64,000 nt of DNA, from assembly GCA_016647705.1 (NCBI GenBank), contig CM028338.1:25741077-25805076 (forward strand), given 5' to 3'. Both the position numbers and the translations under genes were made by a program. Below, one piece after another: positions 12,051-23,650 of the stretch; the stretch's first letter is position 1; every line of letters starts with the position of its first letter. Source of the DNA: Eucommia ulmoides (lineage: Eukaryota > Streptophyta > Magnoliopsida > Garryales > Eucommiaceae). The notes beneath the pieces were generated by a model. It was not told the origin of the DNA. It saw nothing but the letters and a program-made list of their open reading frames with translations, and did no database searches.

Positions 12051-13260
12051 AACAATTAACTTTGATGTTTTCTTATAAATAATGTTACCAAGCTGCCCTT
12101 AAATCTGAGGATAAGTTTTTTCAACTCATTTAAGTACCGTTATGAGAAACACAAACATTATTCAAAAAGATTTTCATTTAAGCACAACACTACTTTGTTC
12201 CCTTTTAAAAAACTTTTCCTCTACATGTTTGCAATGTTTAAGAGAACAAATACTAAAATATCATACAACTTCTTCCCCTTTGTCATCTCCAAAAGTGGGG
12301 GCAAAAAATTAAGACATTTACTTTAGACAAACATCATTATACCTATCCATACTTAAACCAAGAAATTAAAGCATGTCCCAAGAAATGACATGAACAATTG
12401 TACTTTTACGCTCAACTTTGCATCTATCAAAATCAATGCCGTAGTAACTAGTTAATGTAAAATCATTACCCCTAGGCTACCATAACCCTAGAGCACAAGT
12501 TCTTTTTAAATATCGAAAGATTCGGTTAATAGTGGTTAAATGTGATTCTTTCAGGGCAAGATTGAAATCTCGCACACAAGCATACACTAAATATAATATT
12601 GGGACTACTAGCAGTAAGCTACAACAAACTACCAATCATATCTCGATACATTTTTTCATTGACATTTTTTCCCGTATCATCTTTTTCGATTTTTGTAGCA
12701 GTTTCCACTGGAATTTGTATTCTTTAGCACCATCAAAGCATATTTTTTTAGCAATTCCTTTGTGTACTTGAATTGATTAATAAAGATTCTTTCTCTAGTT
12801 TGTTTGATTTGTAGCCCGAGAAAGAATGTTAATTCTCCCATCATACCCAATTCAAAATATACCTATATAATTTTAGCAAACTCTTGGCAAAAATCTTCAT
12901 TAGCAGAACTGAAAATAATGTCAACTACATATATTTGTACCACTAGGATGTCAGATTCATTTTGTTTAACGAAAAGAGTTATATCACTTAGACCACGTCG
13001 AAAACCATTTTCAATTAAGTACTGGCTAAGTATCTCATACCAAGCTCAATGAGCTTATTTGAATCCATACAAAGTTTTGCGTAGTTTGAAAATATGATCA
13101 GGTAATTTATCATTTTCCAAATCCAGTGGTTGTTTCACATAAACTTCCTCAGTTAAAAAACCATTTAAAAAGGCACTCTTGACATCTATTTTAAATAATT
13201 TAAAATTACATGAACATGCAAATATTAATAGTATTCTAATAGCTTTTATTCTAGCCACAC
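12040..13260 (-). pseudogene. Copia-B reverse transcriptase and RNase H
   Basis: 13258-13055 gives residues such as KIDVKSAFLNGFLTEEVYVK and FKLRKTLYGFK, classic copia RT motifs. Further on (12990-12800) the frame reads QIYVVDIIFSSANEDF and GMMGELTFFLGLQIK. The catalytic YVDD motif of the family is YVVD here, so one of the two metal-binding aspartates is lost. Remnants of the connection/RNase H region continue to about 12500 and then fade. Stops occur throughout. Confidence 0.7.
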
Positions 13261-13984
13261 GTGCATATGTCTTATCATAATCAATTTTTTATTCTTGATT
13301 ACAGCCTTGTGCTACTAATCTTGCTTTGTTTCTAATTACCATACATGTTTCATCATTTTTACTAAGATAAACTCATTTAGTGTCAATAACAGGATGAAAG
13401 TCAAGTCTAGGAATTAGAGACCAGATTTCATTTCTCTCAAATTAAAGTAATTCTTCTTGCATCTCAAAGATCCAAGATTTATCAGTTAAAGTTTCGTTAA
13501 CAATTTTAAGTTCAATTTGAAATAGAAATAGAAGTACAAGATTAACGATATCTGTAAGGGAGGACATCGTACTTATACCTTTTTCGATATTAGCAATAAT
13601 TTCTTTTATTGAGTGTTTTGGAATTGTCTTTATAGCTCATGGTAAAGTCGTCCCTTCATTTTGTGACTCCTTATCCTTAGAATTTGATGGTTCTTTTCCT
13701 ATTTAAGCTTCTTGGTTCTTTTGCTTTATCATTATACCTGCGTCGTCATCATCCAAATCCTTTTTCGACACAAATGGATTTGATTCTTCAAATACCACAT
13801 GTAGAGATTATTCCACAACTAATGATTTCTTATTATAGACTTTATATGCCTTACTATCCAAAGCATATCCAAGAAAAATAGCATAATCTGATTTAACATC
13901 AATTTTTTTCAAATTATCCTTATCATTTAAAATAAATCATTTACATCCAAAAACTTTAAAATACAATATATTTGGAGTTTTACC
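13261..13984 (-). pseudogene. Copia-B linker between integrase and RT, degraded
   Basis: On - this is expected to hold the end of integrase, the variable linker and the start of RT. I see only short recognisable stretches and many stops. Confidence 0.35.
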
Positions 13985-14740
13985 ATTCTAAATGTCATAG
14001 GAAGTTTTGTTAAAACCTATTTGGATAGATACTCGATTAATAACATGACATGCAGTACTTATTGTTTCGACCCAGAAATATTTAGAAAGATTGTTGTCAT
14101 TTAGAATAATCCTGGCAATTTCCTGAAGCATTCTGCTATTTCTTTCCACAATATTATTTTGTTGTGGTGTTCTTAGTGTAAAGAAATTGTGAGAATATCC
14201 ATGTTCATCACAATAGTTAATAATTGCATCATTTTTAAATTCTCTGTCTCTATCACTACGAAAGTTAATTATGCAAGATTGTTTCTCATTTTGCACACAC
14301 TTACTGAATTTAGAAAATATAGATGTCATCTCATTTTTCTTAGATAAAACATATACCCACATAAGTCTAGAGTAGACATTGACAATCACGAATGTATAAA
14401 ACTTTCCTCCTAAGCTAGCAATAGCATTAGGACTAAATAAATCTAGATGCAATAATTCAAGGTATGTTGATGTAGATGTATGCAAGTTCTTTTTGAATGA
14501 TAATTTAGATTACTTACCTAATTGACATGCGTCACAAACTTTATCTTTAACATATTTCAGAGCAGGTAATCCACATATTAGACTTTTCTTAGACATATTA
14601 GAAATTAACTCCATACTAGCATGTCCAAGACGTTTGTGCCGTAACCAACTATTTTCAGATAAAGCATTTAAACATGATAAATTTTGTGTCAAAAAATCCT
14701 CAAATGAACAAGTGTAAACATTCTTAACATGTGACGCCAC
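13985..14740 (-). pseudogene. Copia-B integrase
   Basis: 14740-14510 contains WLRHKRLGHASMELISNMSK and later VCDACQLGK, the HHCC zinc-binding region (GAG_pre-integrase). After a stop, 14485-13988 gives the catalytic core: LLHLDLF carries the first Asp, FRSDRDREF the second (family usually SD-GGEF), and PQQNNIVERN the catalytic Glu. It then reads YFWVETISTACHVINRV, the usual tail. All three catalytic residues are present, but the domain is split from the rest of the polyprotein by stops and frameshifts. Confidence 0.75.
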
Positions 14741-15139
14741 AAGTAAAATACTACTATTATGCCCATTCTTAATAATGCATCTAATATTATCAAATATAAC
14801 GTTATATCCCTTATCACATAATTGACTTATACTAAGAAAATTATGTTTAAGACGTCTACTAATAACACATCCTTAATAGTAGTATACACATTACAGATAT
14901 TACATATATCGATAATCTTACCGTTGGCGTTATCTCCAAAAGTCACATGACCTTCTTCTTTATGTGTTAAAGACGTAAATTTAGATTTATCGCCCGTCAC
15001 GTGCCAAGAACAATTGCTATCTAGGAACCATTTTTTCTTATTTAATGATGCTTTCAGAATAATCTACAACGAGTACCTCAAATAATTCTTAAGTGGTCCC
15101 CTAATATAAGCCAATCTTATCTTGTTAGTCGGGATAATT
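14741..15139 (-). pseudogene. Copia-B protease region, degraded
   Basis: The interval between the zinc knuckle and integrase should hold the aspartic protease. Around 15030-14990 on - the sequence reads WFLDSNCSWHVTGDKS, a form of the copia protease start in which the family's DSGCSRHMTG is partly kept. The rest has no long frame. Confidence 0.45.
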
Positions 15140-15145
15140 TTTGTT

Positions 15146-15640
15146 CTTTTAGGAACCCATATCTATTTATATTTAGATAATCTTTGAAAACACCTATTGA
15201 TAGTATGTCCCACAAAATTACAGTTAAAACATCTAACAAGATATTTAGTTTCAGAAAAGAATTTATGAAATCCTTTGGCTTAATATTTTTTTGAAAACCT
15301 ATTCCAACTTTATCAAATATTCCTCTTGAACTTCCCAAAAGTATTTTTAGGTTATTTTCACCACTCATGAATTTGAGAACAATAGAACTTCGTTCCTTTA
15401 GGATCCCATATATGTTTACATTTAGATAGTCTTTGAAAACACCTATTTACAGTATGTCCCACAACATTACAGTTAAAACATCTAACAAGATTTTTAGTTT
15501 CAAAAAAGAATTTATGAAATTCTTTTGCTTAATATTTTTTTGAAAATCGATTCCAACTTTATCAAATATTTCTCTTGAACTTCCCAAAAGCATTTTTAGG
15601 TTATTTTCACCACTTGTGAATTTGAGAACAATGGAACTTA
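15146..15640 (-). repeat. Tandem duplication of the copia-B gag zinc knuckle (2 x about 247 bp)
   Basis: Two adjacent units (about 15146-15393 and 15394-15640) align along their length; each holds CCACTC/CCACTTG then TGAATTTGAGAACAAT, and CCTCTTGAACTTCCCAAAAG-like sequence. On - each encodes its own CCHC knuckle: CFNCNVVGHTVNRC in the upstream (right) unit and CFNCNFVGHTINRC in the downstream (left) unit, both followed by the basic tail and W-(V/D)-P-K. The two units differ at many bases, so the duplication is not very recent. Confidence 0.75.
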
Positions 15641-16720
15641 GATCCAAAATGTTAGATTTTAATTCATTATTTTCAAATTCAAATTTAACAACTTGTTTGT
15701 TAAGTATATTAACTGTACTTTGTAAAGCACTTATCTGTGAACACTGGTTTTTATAATCATGCAATAGTTATTGATAGATATCAAACAATTCATCGAAATT
15801 TAAAGGACAAAAGTTAGAACATTTAGTTACCTCATCTCCAGTGGCCATTAGAGCAAGTATGGATGAATTGTCGCTACTAGATTTTTCAGAGTTGCTTAAT
15901 TTCGAATCATCCCAAGTGACTTTCATAAACTTTTTCTTACCATTTTTTACCTTTTTCTTTTCTTTATCTTTCTCTGGCTCGGGATAATCAGATTGAAAGT
16001 GACCAATTTTATGATAGTTGTATCATTCAATATTGTTAATATCGAATTTTTCTTTCCTTGGAATGTTCATCGGGTTATCTTTCTGAAATTATTGGTGAGA
16101 AGTGCTACATCTTTTTTCTTGTTCACTATCAAGACTTATATAAGCATTTTCATCATTCCCTACATTCTTTTGAGCTTTCAGTGCCAAAGATTTCCTTTTG
16201 CTATTTCCTGATTTGTCAGCTGACTCATGGATCATTAGGTTACCAATGATTTCATCGAGCACATATTTGGTGAGATCCTTAACTTCCTTGATCACTGTCA
16301 CTTTTGGGTCCCCATACTTTGGCTAATGATCTCAAAATCTTCCGGACTTGGTCCTGCATGAAATATAGCTTTCCAAGTGCTCCAAATCTATTGCAGATAT
16401 TGGTGAATCAAATGTACATATCTAGAATTGATTATGCATCACCCATTTAAAATAGTTCAAATTGATAGACTAAGGCATTGATTTTAGACTATTTGACTTG
16501 ATTTGTTCCCTCATGTGTGATCTACAATGTATCTCACATTTCTTTCGTCGGTTCACAACTTGAAACTCTGTTATACTATTTGCATCTAAAGAACAAAACA
16601 AAAGATATATAATTTGAGTATTAATAGATAACTTTTGTTTATCAGTCAAATCCAGTTGTTCATTCTTTTTAACCACTCCATTTTCTTTAGGAACATAAGG
16701 ACCATCCTCAATAACCAATC
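15641..16720 (-). pseudogene. Copia-B gag
   Basis: 16718-16470 gives PYVPKENGVVKKNEQLDLTD and LLFCSLDANSITEFQVV, the N-terminal capsid-like region of a copia gag. 16301-16089 gives TKYVLDEIIGNLMIHESADK and ENAYISLDSEQE, the C-terminal region before the zinc knuckle. 15764-15610 reads as coiled coil (LQSTVNILNKQVVKFEFENN). Stops separate these blocks. Confidence 0.6.
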
Positions 16721-16884
16721 AACCCTCATAGTTGGTGGCTTGTAAGAAGGCAGTCATTCTACCTTTCCAAAATGCATAATTATCACCTGTAAATAAATGA
16801 GGATAATGCATAGATTATCTTTCAGCTAGTGTATTTATGTGGCCTGCCATATGATTTTTTTAGCTAGGATTTTAAGCCCATCGA

Positions 16885-16907
16885 GCTAAACCAGCTCTAG
16901 TACCAAT
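16885..16907 (-). other. Copia-B primer-binding site
   Basis: On - the sequence after the 5' LTR reads ATTGGTACTAGAGCTGG, a match with small changes to the initiator-tRNA-Met site TGGTATCAGAGC. This fixes the inner end of the right LTR at 16908. Confidence 0.65.
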
Positions 16908-19026
16908 TGTTGGCCAAAAAATTTACCTTAGAAGGGGGTGAATTAGGAAGTGACAAAAATTTAAACAATTAGGTCAAACACAAGTTATTAATTTTCCTAA
17001 TTGATTATTATCTTCTTTAAGTAGCGAAAATGTGTTTAACTAAGTGCACATACAAATAACAGAAATATAACGATACATACAACAATTTATCCTGGTTCGG
17101 CAAACTACTCTTACTTACGTCTAGTCCCCTGAACTCCACAAGGATTTCGCAATCCACTAACTCTTGATTTCTTTCATAGGTAGGAACCAAACCCTTATAA
17201 TCCTATTTCTTTTCACAGGCTCAGAATCAACCCTTTAGACTCTCACGCTATTACACTTATTCTTTTCACAGACTTAGGAAGAACCTAACCTTAATTGTAT
17301 TACAGGAAGAATGAAAATCTAAACTTTCAAAAGGCTAAAGATTAACCTAATATTTTTCATAGGTTAAAGATCAAACCCTAATATTTTTCTCAAGTTAAAT
17401 ATCAAACCCTAACTACCCTGATTAGACACCGTCACAAATATGTCTAATCCGCTCGAACTCGCAAATGCAAAAAAAAAAATCACAAGTTTCTTCCCACATG
17501 AGATTCTACCACCTCAAAACAGTTGTGTTCAATTAATGTCCTGAAAATTACGTGATAGAATCTGTATGAGGCACAAATATGATTTTAATCAATTTAAAGC
17601 ACAAATAATAAATAATAAGATTTCACAAATAAAAATCGTTTTAAAAGATTTTCAAGATATTAGATTTGAAAATGATTTTTCTAAAACACTTAATCCAACT
17701 AATCAAAAAAATAATCTAAGAAATCACTTTAATTAACTTGGAAAGATCTTACCAATATTTCTTCAAAACGATTACAATAACTCAGTGAAGAGGAAAGACC
17801 GGTACTGAAAACTTTTTCACATTTCGATCAAGAACTCTTCCGATAATACTCTCTTACAAAATTTTCAGCATAAATTACTCTTTTATAATAATAGAGATTG
17901 ATCGTTCCTGATTAATTCATTTGAAAAATACAGGTCTCTATGCATAGACTTCTAACTAGACCTCCAACGGCTAGTTTTCAAATCACAATACTAAAAATGT
18001 CTCTTTAAAACCACATATATCATATACTATCAAAATAGATATATTCCTTTTAAAAATACATTTAGAAAAGCTCATTTTGGTCTCCAAAATTTTTTAGATT
18101 CAAAACACTAAAAGATAAGAAGTAGTTTTACCAATTCAATTCAAAGAATAATTTAATATATGGACCAAATAGATTGAATATTAGTAATATATGATATATA
18201 ATAGTAAAATACCTAAATCCCTTAAAAACCTCTTTGAAAATCTTTCAAAACAATGTGATTTAGATTAAAAAAAAAAAAACTGAAACAATCAACATTTGAT
18301 TGTTTGACCTAGTCGACTGACTAACTCTCTGTCGGTCGACCGCCCCTACAACGATAAATTTTCTGACCATTGCACTGACTACGGTCGGTTGACTAACCTC
18401 CTAGTCGGTTGATCGATTCGCCCAATGTGTTTTCCCTTGTTTCTTCATTTTAGCTACTAAATTCATTAGTCGACCGACCTAACTTGTCGGTTGACCGAAT
18501 TGGTCAGTAGGTTCACTCTTTTAACTCCCTTAAGCCATTGTTTTCATTACTCAACCAAACCATTTCATCAGTTGACCGAATTGACCAGAAAACTCATTAT
18601 TTTATGCGTTAAAACCATTATTTCACTTAAGCATTTTTATGATTTAACACTTTATAAATCTATTTTAGGACCTTAAACTTATCACTTATTACCATGGTGC
18701 ATATAAGTTTATTCATTTTAAAGTGTCATTCATGATCTTAATTCGGAATGCACTAAGAGCGTAAAAGTAATGAGTTGTTTTCACATAAATATCTTCAATG
18801 TCTTTAATCAATTCTCTGAAAATCTTTACTATCTTCAACTTGCACCCTTTTTGAATTCCTTTGATTCTTCAATGATTGTTTCATGAATTCTTCAACGATT
18901 AATCTTTTTAACTCATTCTTTTTCTCATTTCAACATTTAAATTTTTTAATATGAAATCACTCAATAAAATCATTAGTTCCATAAAACATCAACGTTTAAT
19001 TGTCTATTAAAATATTAGGTTCAACA
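16908..19026 (-). repeat. Copia-B 5' LTR (right copy)
   Basis: Partner of 9948-12030. On + it begins TGTTGGCCAAAAAATTTACC and ends AGGTTCAACA. The GTCGGTCGACCGCC and GTCGGTTGACCGAATTG motifs at 18325-18580 are better preserved than in the left copy. Confidence 0.85.
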
Positions 19027-19330
19027 TGGATGTTTAAGATCAAAACATTTTCTGATGGTTCCGTTGAACGCTATAAAACACGACTTGTTGCAATGGGATT
19101 TGCTCAAGAATATGACATTGACTATGAAGTGACATTTGCTCCAGTGGCAAGGCTCACATCTGTCCGTACTCTTTTTGCCATCGTAGCCATTTGTAAATGG
19201 ACCATTTTTCCGATGGATGTCAAGAATGCATTCCTTAATGACGACCTTCTTGAGGAAGTTTACATGCATACCCCTCATGGCCTAGTTGCTACTTGACACA
19301 AAGTTTCTCGCCTCTATCGTGCATTATATG
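19027..19330 (+). pseudogene. Copia-A reverse transcriptase, second part
   Basis: Clear copia RT: MFKIKTFSDGSVERYKTRL, VAMGFAQEYDIDYEVTFAPV, MDVKNAFLNDDLLEEVYM, a stop after LVAT, then HKVSRLYRALYG. In the family RALYG is followed by LKQAPRAW and the YVDD block; here the sequence diverges at once, so the rest was lost. It continues the RT that stops at 9947, across the copia-B insertion. Confidence 0.75.
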
Positions 19331-19393
19331 GTATCGGAGTTAAGATTTTGGGTCTCTCATTCACTCATAGTCAAATCATCCTTGCAAACCGGG
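19331..19393 (+). repeat. About 60-bp direct repeat left of the solo-LTR-like block
   Basis: The stretch with CATTCACTCATAGTCAAATC and ACAAACCGGG-like sequence has a diverged copy at 21337-21398 (CATTCCCTCGTAGTTAAATC, ACAAACCGGGGG). The second copy leads into the copia-A 3' LTR, so this is probably the copia-A 3' tail, present on both sides of the block at 19394-21336. Confidence 0.5.
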
Positions 19394-21336
19394 TGTAAGA
19401 CCCAATTTTTGCTTTGGCATATTTTTAATTGTATTTTAGAATATTTTAGAAAAATAATGGGGTCTATTTTTTCATTTAAATATTATATTTAAATTTTTAG
19501 GGATCATTTTGGTATTTAAAATTTAGTTTTAAAAAAATAAACTTGGGAGGTTAAATGTTAATTTTAATTTTGACTTTTAAAAATTTAAGAATTATTATGT
19601 TATTTAAAATATAAATTTAGAAGTTTGGTGTATAATTCGTATTTTCTTTATTTTAGGAGGGGTAGTTAGTGTAAGTATTAAAAAAAAAAGATAAATGTGT
19701 TGTATTTACCTATTGAAGACAACACATTCATATATAACATGTGGCAAGACGTGGCAAGTGAATTTGCCAAGTTTTTGCACACGTTTATATTAAAAAACAA
19801 AATTGAAAGTAGCATTAGCTCAACATCTGTGTGTGTGTGTGGAGTCCTTGCATTGATTTTTCTTTCTTTGTTATCTTTCCCTCTTTATATATATACACAC
19901 AAATTTTTCCTCTTTTTTGCACACTTTATTTAAGTATGTATATCGGTTATATGCAAAAATAATATATAGGGGTTTGAGAATTATAGTGGGTTTATATTTA
20001 TATATAATATATCTAATTTGTAAAGAATTTAATTTTAAGTAAAAATTATAAATTTTATTAGAATGATAATTTTTAGTATTTCGTTGACCAACAAATATTA
20101 TTAACAACTGGTTAATATTTTTCTATAGATTAAATTATTAATTATTTTTTTTTGTAATAGTTGTTATAATATTTTTTGTATAGCTATTATTGAGTTAAGA
20201 AAATAGGGCATTTAATTCTAATAAATCTCATATAATCAAGAAAATTTGGGAATGAGAAAAATTGCATTTTAGTGTCATATATTGCATTTCATATTAGATT
20301 TATTTAGATAAATTATTAGTTTAAGCCCTATCATCATTAGGTTCTCAGGCGATGCCGATTACGTTAGTGTTTCGACGCTAGCGTAATAGCAGTACAAATA
20401 TCGAGATGAGTGTATTGTCTTTTATGTAAATTGCCAATTATATTTTCTTACTAAATTGTGAAAAATAAAATATTTATTAAATTAGATAGTTTGATAACAT
20501 TAAATGGATCAAGTGAAATTTTATGTGAAATTTGATTTTTATTATTCTATTATGTCGTAGTATGGTCCCAACAGGAGGGCATGTCTTGCGGGATGTTGTT
20601 GTACATGACATAAGGGCATGTCCTACAGGTGGTTGATATACTGTTGTTGTGATTATCTGTATAATATGGTGATTTTTACTATAGATTGTGATTATTAGTA
20701 TGGTATGGTATTTTTACCACGTGTTGGCTCTTATCATTGGAGATATTGAATGACTTTGACACTGGCAAACTTAGATTGCACATATATACAGGTTATGACA
20801 CAGTTATAACTTCTGATCGTGAGGAAAAATGATCATATGACTAGTAGAGAAATATGTGTGTGGTATTTTATTATATAAAAGTAAGTTGATCAATTGATTT
20901 AAATTCAGATATTTCATTTTGATGATATCTGTGGAATTTTGATATTATTTAGTTATATTTTGTTTTGGAAAATAGATTCTGATAAATGTACTTTATCAAT
21001 AAATTATTTTTATATTATGAGGACAATACACCGACAAAATATTTTATCTTAGGTACTCCAATTAGAGACAGGTCCACTATTGACATTAGATAGAGTTAGA
21101 GAGTAGTGTGACTTTTGAGGCTAACAGGTCAGTTGTTGAAAATGAGTGGTTCAGACTTTTGTAGTTTTGTTACGAATAGTTGGATATGTATAATCCTTGA
21201 ATTTTGAGTTGGTATTTTTTTTTTTTTTTTTAAATATATGTCTATTGATAGTTAGTGTATATCTGTTATTGGTTGGGTAATATGAAGTTGAGGTCGTGCC
21301 TAGCCTCGGGCGTGGGGTCCGAGGTGGGGTGTGACA
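19394..21336 (+). mobile_element. Solo-LTR-like block, gypsy type (1,943 bp)
   Basis: It begins TGTAAGACCCAATTTTTGC and ends GGTGGGGTGTGACA, the TG...CA termini typical of long gypsy LTRs. It has no internal coding domain, only AT-rich sequence with CATGTCTTGCGGGATG and GGGCATGTCCTACAGG motifs at 20580-20625. The flanking 5-mers (CCGGG, CTAGG) agree at only three positions, so a target duplication is not established. The diverged 60-bp direct repeats on either side suggest a more complex history than simple insertion. Confidence 0.55.
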
Positions 21337-21413
21337 CTAGGAGTTGCACATTTTTTATCATTCCCTCGTAGTTAAATCATTCATACAAACCGGGGGTTAT
21401 ACTCAAGGGTGGA

Positions 21414-21500
21414 CGTTAGATTCCTGTCTCACATCGATTACTTAAGAGTTCCCAAATCAATATATAAATCAAAGGAGCTCTTATACTTAGTACTATAAAT
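21414..21500 (+). repeat. Copia-A 3' LTR remnant
   Basis: Matches the first 85 bases of the 5' LTR at 3131, with a first-base change (CGTTAGATTCC). It is preceded by ACTCAAGGGTGGACG, a decayed polypurine tract. Confidence 0.6.
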
Positions 21501-21504
21501 GTCC

Positions 21505-21606
21505 AATCAAAGGGGTTGAATGGCGACAATGATGGAGCATTTGCAGGAAATGTACCGTTAGCACAATACCTATTATCCTTATCCGCTTTCTAAACCATAT
21601 AAGTAG
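21505..21606 (+). pseudogene. Downstream part of the coding sequence split by copia-A
   Basis: The frame reads MATMMEHLQEMYR, a stop, then HNTYYPYPLSKPYK. It resembles the continuation of the transposon-type coding sequence that ends IDERMGD at 3130. It is cut at 21607 by the start of another LTR. Confidence 0.4.
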
Positions 21607-23650
21607 TGACGCACCCCGATTTTTTTTGAAAATAAAATAAACAATATATAAGTTTTTTTTTTTTTTTGAAAAAAAAAAAATATTACAGAGAGGAGATTTT
21701 AAAAGTGCTAGTTTTCTTATAAAAGACTTAAGTCAGTTTTAGAAAAAAATAGTCGCCACTTAGTATTGAGTTTAAATAGTGTGTTAAATCACCGGATTTT
21801 TAAAAAATAATTTTTTAAATAAAATGACTTAAGTAAAATTTTGACTCCAAAAGCACGGTTGAACCAGAGATTCGTTTTAAAGGGTTTGGGAGTTAATTAC
21901 GCTTGTGGAAGGTGTTAGGCACCCTAAGACGTCTGTCCGAAAACGGTACCTTATACAATAAAGTCCAATCAAAATTTAAGTTTGAATGCTTCATTTGATT
22001 TTGAAATCTCTTCCACAAAAATCTTTCTATTTTTTGGCTTTTTTTTAAAAAAAAAAAAATAGAGTGGGACAAAATTTTAGTATTGTTTGTTTTTTCCAAA
22101 ATAAAGTAAATTTTTTATTTTTTTACCTTTGTTTTTGGGTTTTTCCTTGAAACAAATTATTATTATTTATTTATTTGAAAATTTTGATTTTTTTTTTATT
22201 TTTTTTATTCATTTTTTATATTTTTATTAATTTTTTATAAAGTAAAAATTTTATTTGAGTTTTCTTAAAATAATGTAAAAGTTTTTTCTTTTTATTTTTT
22301 TTGAAGTAAAAATTTAAAAATAAAATATGTGTTTTATTTTTTATTTTTTTTTAAATAAAGTGAAAAAATTTACTTTTTTATTTTTTCTTTTTTTTTTTGG
22401 GATTTTTCTTGAAATAAAGTGGAAAAAATTAGTTTTTGTAAATGTTCATCCGGTATGATCTTTTATTAAATAACGATCATAAGGAAATTAGCAAGTTTTA
22501 AGTTTGAATTATTTCGATACAAAAGAAGGAATTTGAGTAAATGAAAAAGTGAAAAAACAAGGTTTTTAGAAAGGAAATATATTGGAGCTGATTGGTTTAG
22601 AAAAATATAGAAAAATGCCATTTTAAAAAACTTGTCTCCCTTCAAAAAATGATTTTTTTTCAACTTGAAAATCATTTGGAATGACTACCCTTTTAGTGAT
22701 TTTTGAAAATATTTCTTTATTAAAAGACAACTTTTTTTATTCGTGCAAAAACTTTTTTTTTATACGTATATATTTTTTAGAACAAAAATGATTTTTTTAA
22801 ACTCATTTTATATATTTTTTATGAAGAAAAAAAAGAATATATGACATACAAATAAAAATTTTATTCTTCCTTTTATTAACTTAACTCAAACTCAAAACTC
22901 AATTTAGAGAAGTGTCTTCCTAAATCCACCGCTTTAAAATTTCACACAAGTTAAGAAATCTGAAACGGTGATATGAAAAACTCTCACTTACTTAGATTTC
23001 AAGTTAAGGTTTTTTCTTTTTCTTTTTTTGTTTGTTTTTTTCATTTTTATGTGTTTTTTGTTATTATTTTATTTCCTTATTTTTTTTATATAAAAAAAAC
23101 ATTCATTTCATTTTTTCATCATTTTTTTGGTATTAAAATGCGAGGAAATAAATATATACAAAAATGAAAAGACAATACATAAAGTGCGTAAAATAAAGTT
23201 ACAAAAAAATAAAAGCGCAGAAAGGCACAAAACAGAAAAATAAACATAAAAAAAATAAAAGCGCAACAAGATACAGAACAAAAAATAAATATAGAAAATA
23301 AAAGAGCTAAAAGGCCTAGAAAAGGAAAGTAAATATAGAAAATAAAAGCGCAAAAAACACAGAACAAGAAAATAAGTGCAAAAAATAAACCAAATTTTAA
23401 AGTGTTCCTTGGAACATCCCTTTATTTTTTTTCTTTTCAATTTTAGGTCATTCCTTTCAAATGGTTTAACCAGGAAATAAAAGTATAATTGGGGAATCAG
23501 AAAACTTACTTGGATTTGGAGAGTTTCTTTTAACGTTTTCCTTGTTTTTTTTACTTCTTAAACTTCCCTCCCCAAACCCCACAAAAAAAATAAAAATCAA
23601 ACCGACTTTCAATACTTTTAACAATTTATCTGAGAGGGGGCTGTGAGAGG
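21607..23650 (+). mobile_element. Long gypsy-type LTR, truncated at its right end
   Basis: It begins TGACGCACCCCGATTTTTT, comparable to TGATGCGCCACGATTTC at 53374. Shared landmarks are AGTCGCCACTTAGTATTGAG (21750; GAGTCGTCACCTAACATTGG at 53492), GGGAGTTAATTACGCTTG (21888), GGTGTTAGGCACCCTAAGAC (21911) and ACGGTACCTTATA (21944). The middle is very A/T-rich. The family end (GTGTCTACA) is missing, so family X copy 3 or a deletion replaced it near 23650. Open frames on both strands are low-complexity Phe/Lys-rich and not real genes. Confidence 0.6.

Larger units (their letters stand above)
9948..19026 (-). mobile_element. Copia-B: near full-length Ty1-copia with 2.1-kb LTRs
   Basis: A 9,079-bp element on -, inserted in the RT of copia-A. 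It has two long LTRs (9948-12030 and 16908-19026), TGTT...AACA termini, a 5-bp target duplication with one mismatch (TGGGT / TGGAT), a primer-binding site beside the right (5') LTR and a purine-rich tract beside the left (3') LTR. On - the order is gag (16720-15640), duplicated zinc knuckle, integrase (14740-13985), RT and RNase H (13260-12040), the copia order. Coding is interrupted many times and the RT catalytic motif is altered. LTR divergence is visible but modest, including small indels. Confidence 0.85.
3131..21500 (+). mobile_element. Copia-A: nested Ty1-copia element
   Basis: A degenerate Ty1-copia element on + whose parts are spread over 18 kb because four other elements lie inside it. 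In order: 5' LTR (3131-3240), primer-binding site, leader, gag (about 5700-6136 and 7574-8125), protease and integrase remnants (8200-9330), start of the reverse transcriptase (9780-9947), more reverse transcriptase (19027-19330) and a short 3' LTR remnant (21414-21500). Inserts are family X copies 1 and 2, copia-B and a solo-LTR-like block. After the RALYG residues of the RT the frame stops matching the family, so the rest of RT and RNase H is deleted. Every coding segment has stops or frameshifts, so it cannot move on its own. The gag-protease-integrase-RT order is the diagnostic copia order. Confidence 0.75.

Noticed and set aside
19697-19933. 78-codon frame with a hydrophobic tail in the solo-LTR-like block
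   Set aside because: Lies inside an LTR with GT and TA microsatellites; no homology recognised.
23108-23440. Phe/Tyr/Leu-rich frames of 82-110 codons on -
   Set aside because: Translated from AAATAAAAGCGCA-type repeats inside an LTR; membrane-like only by composition.
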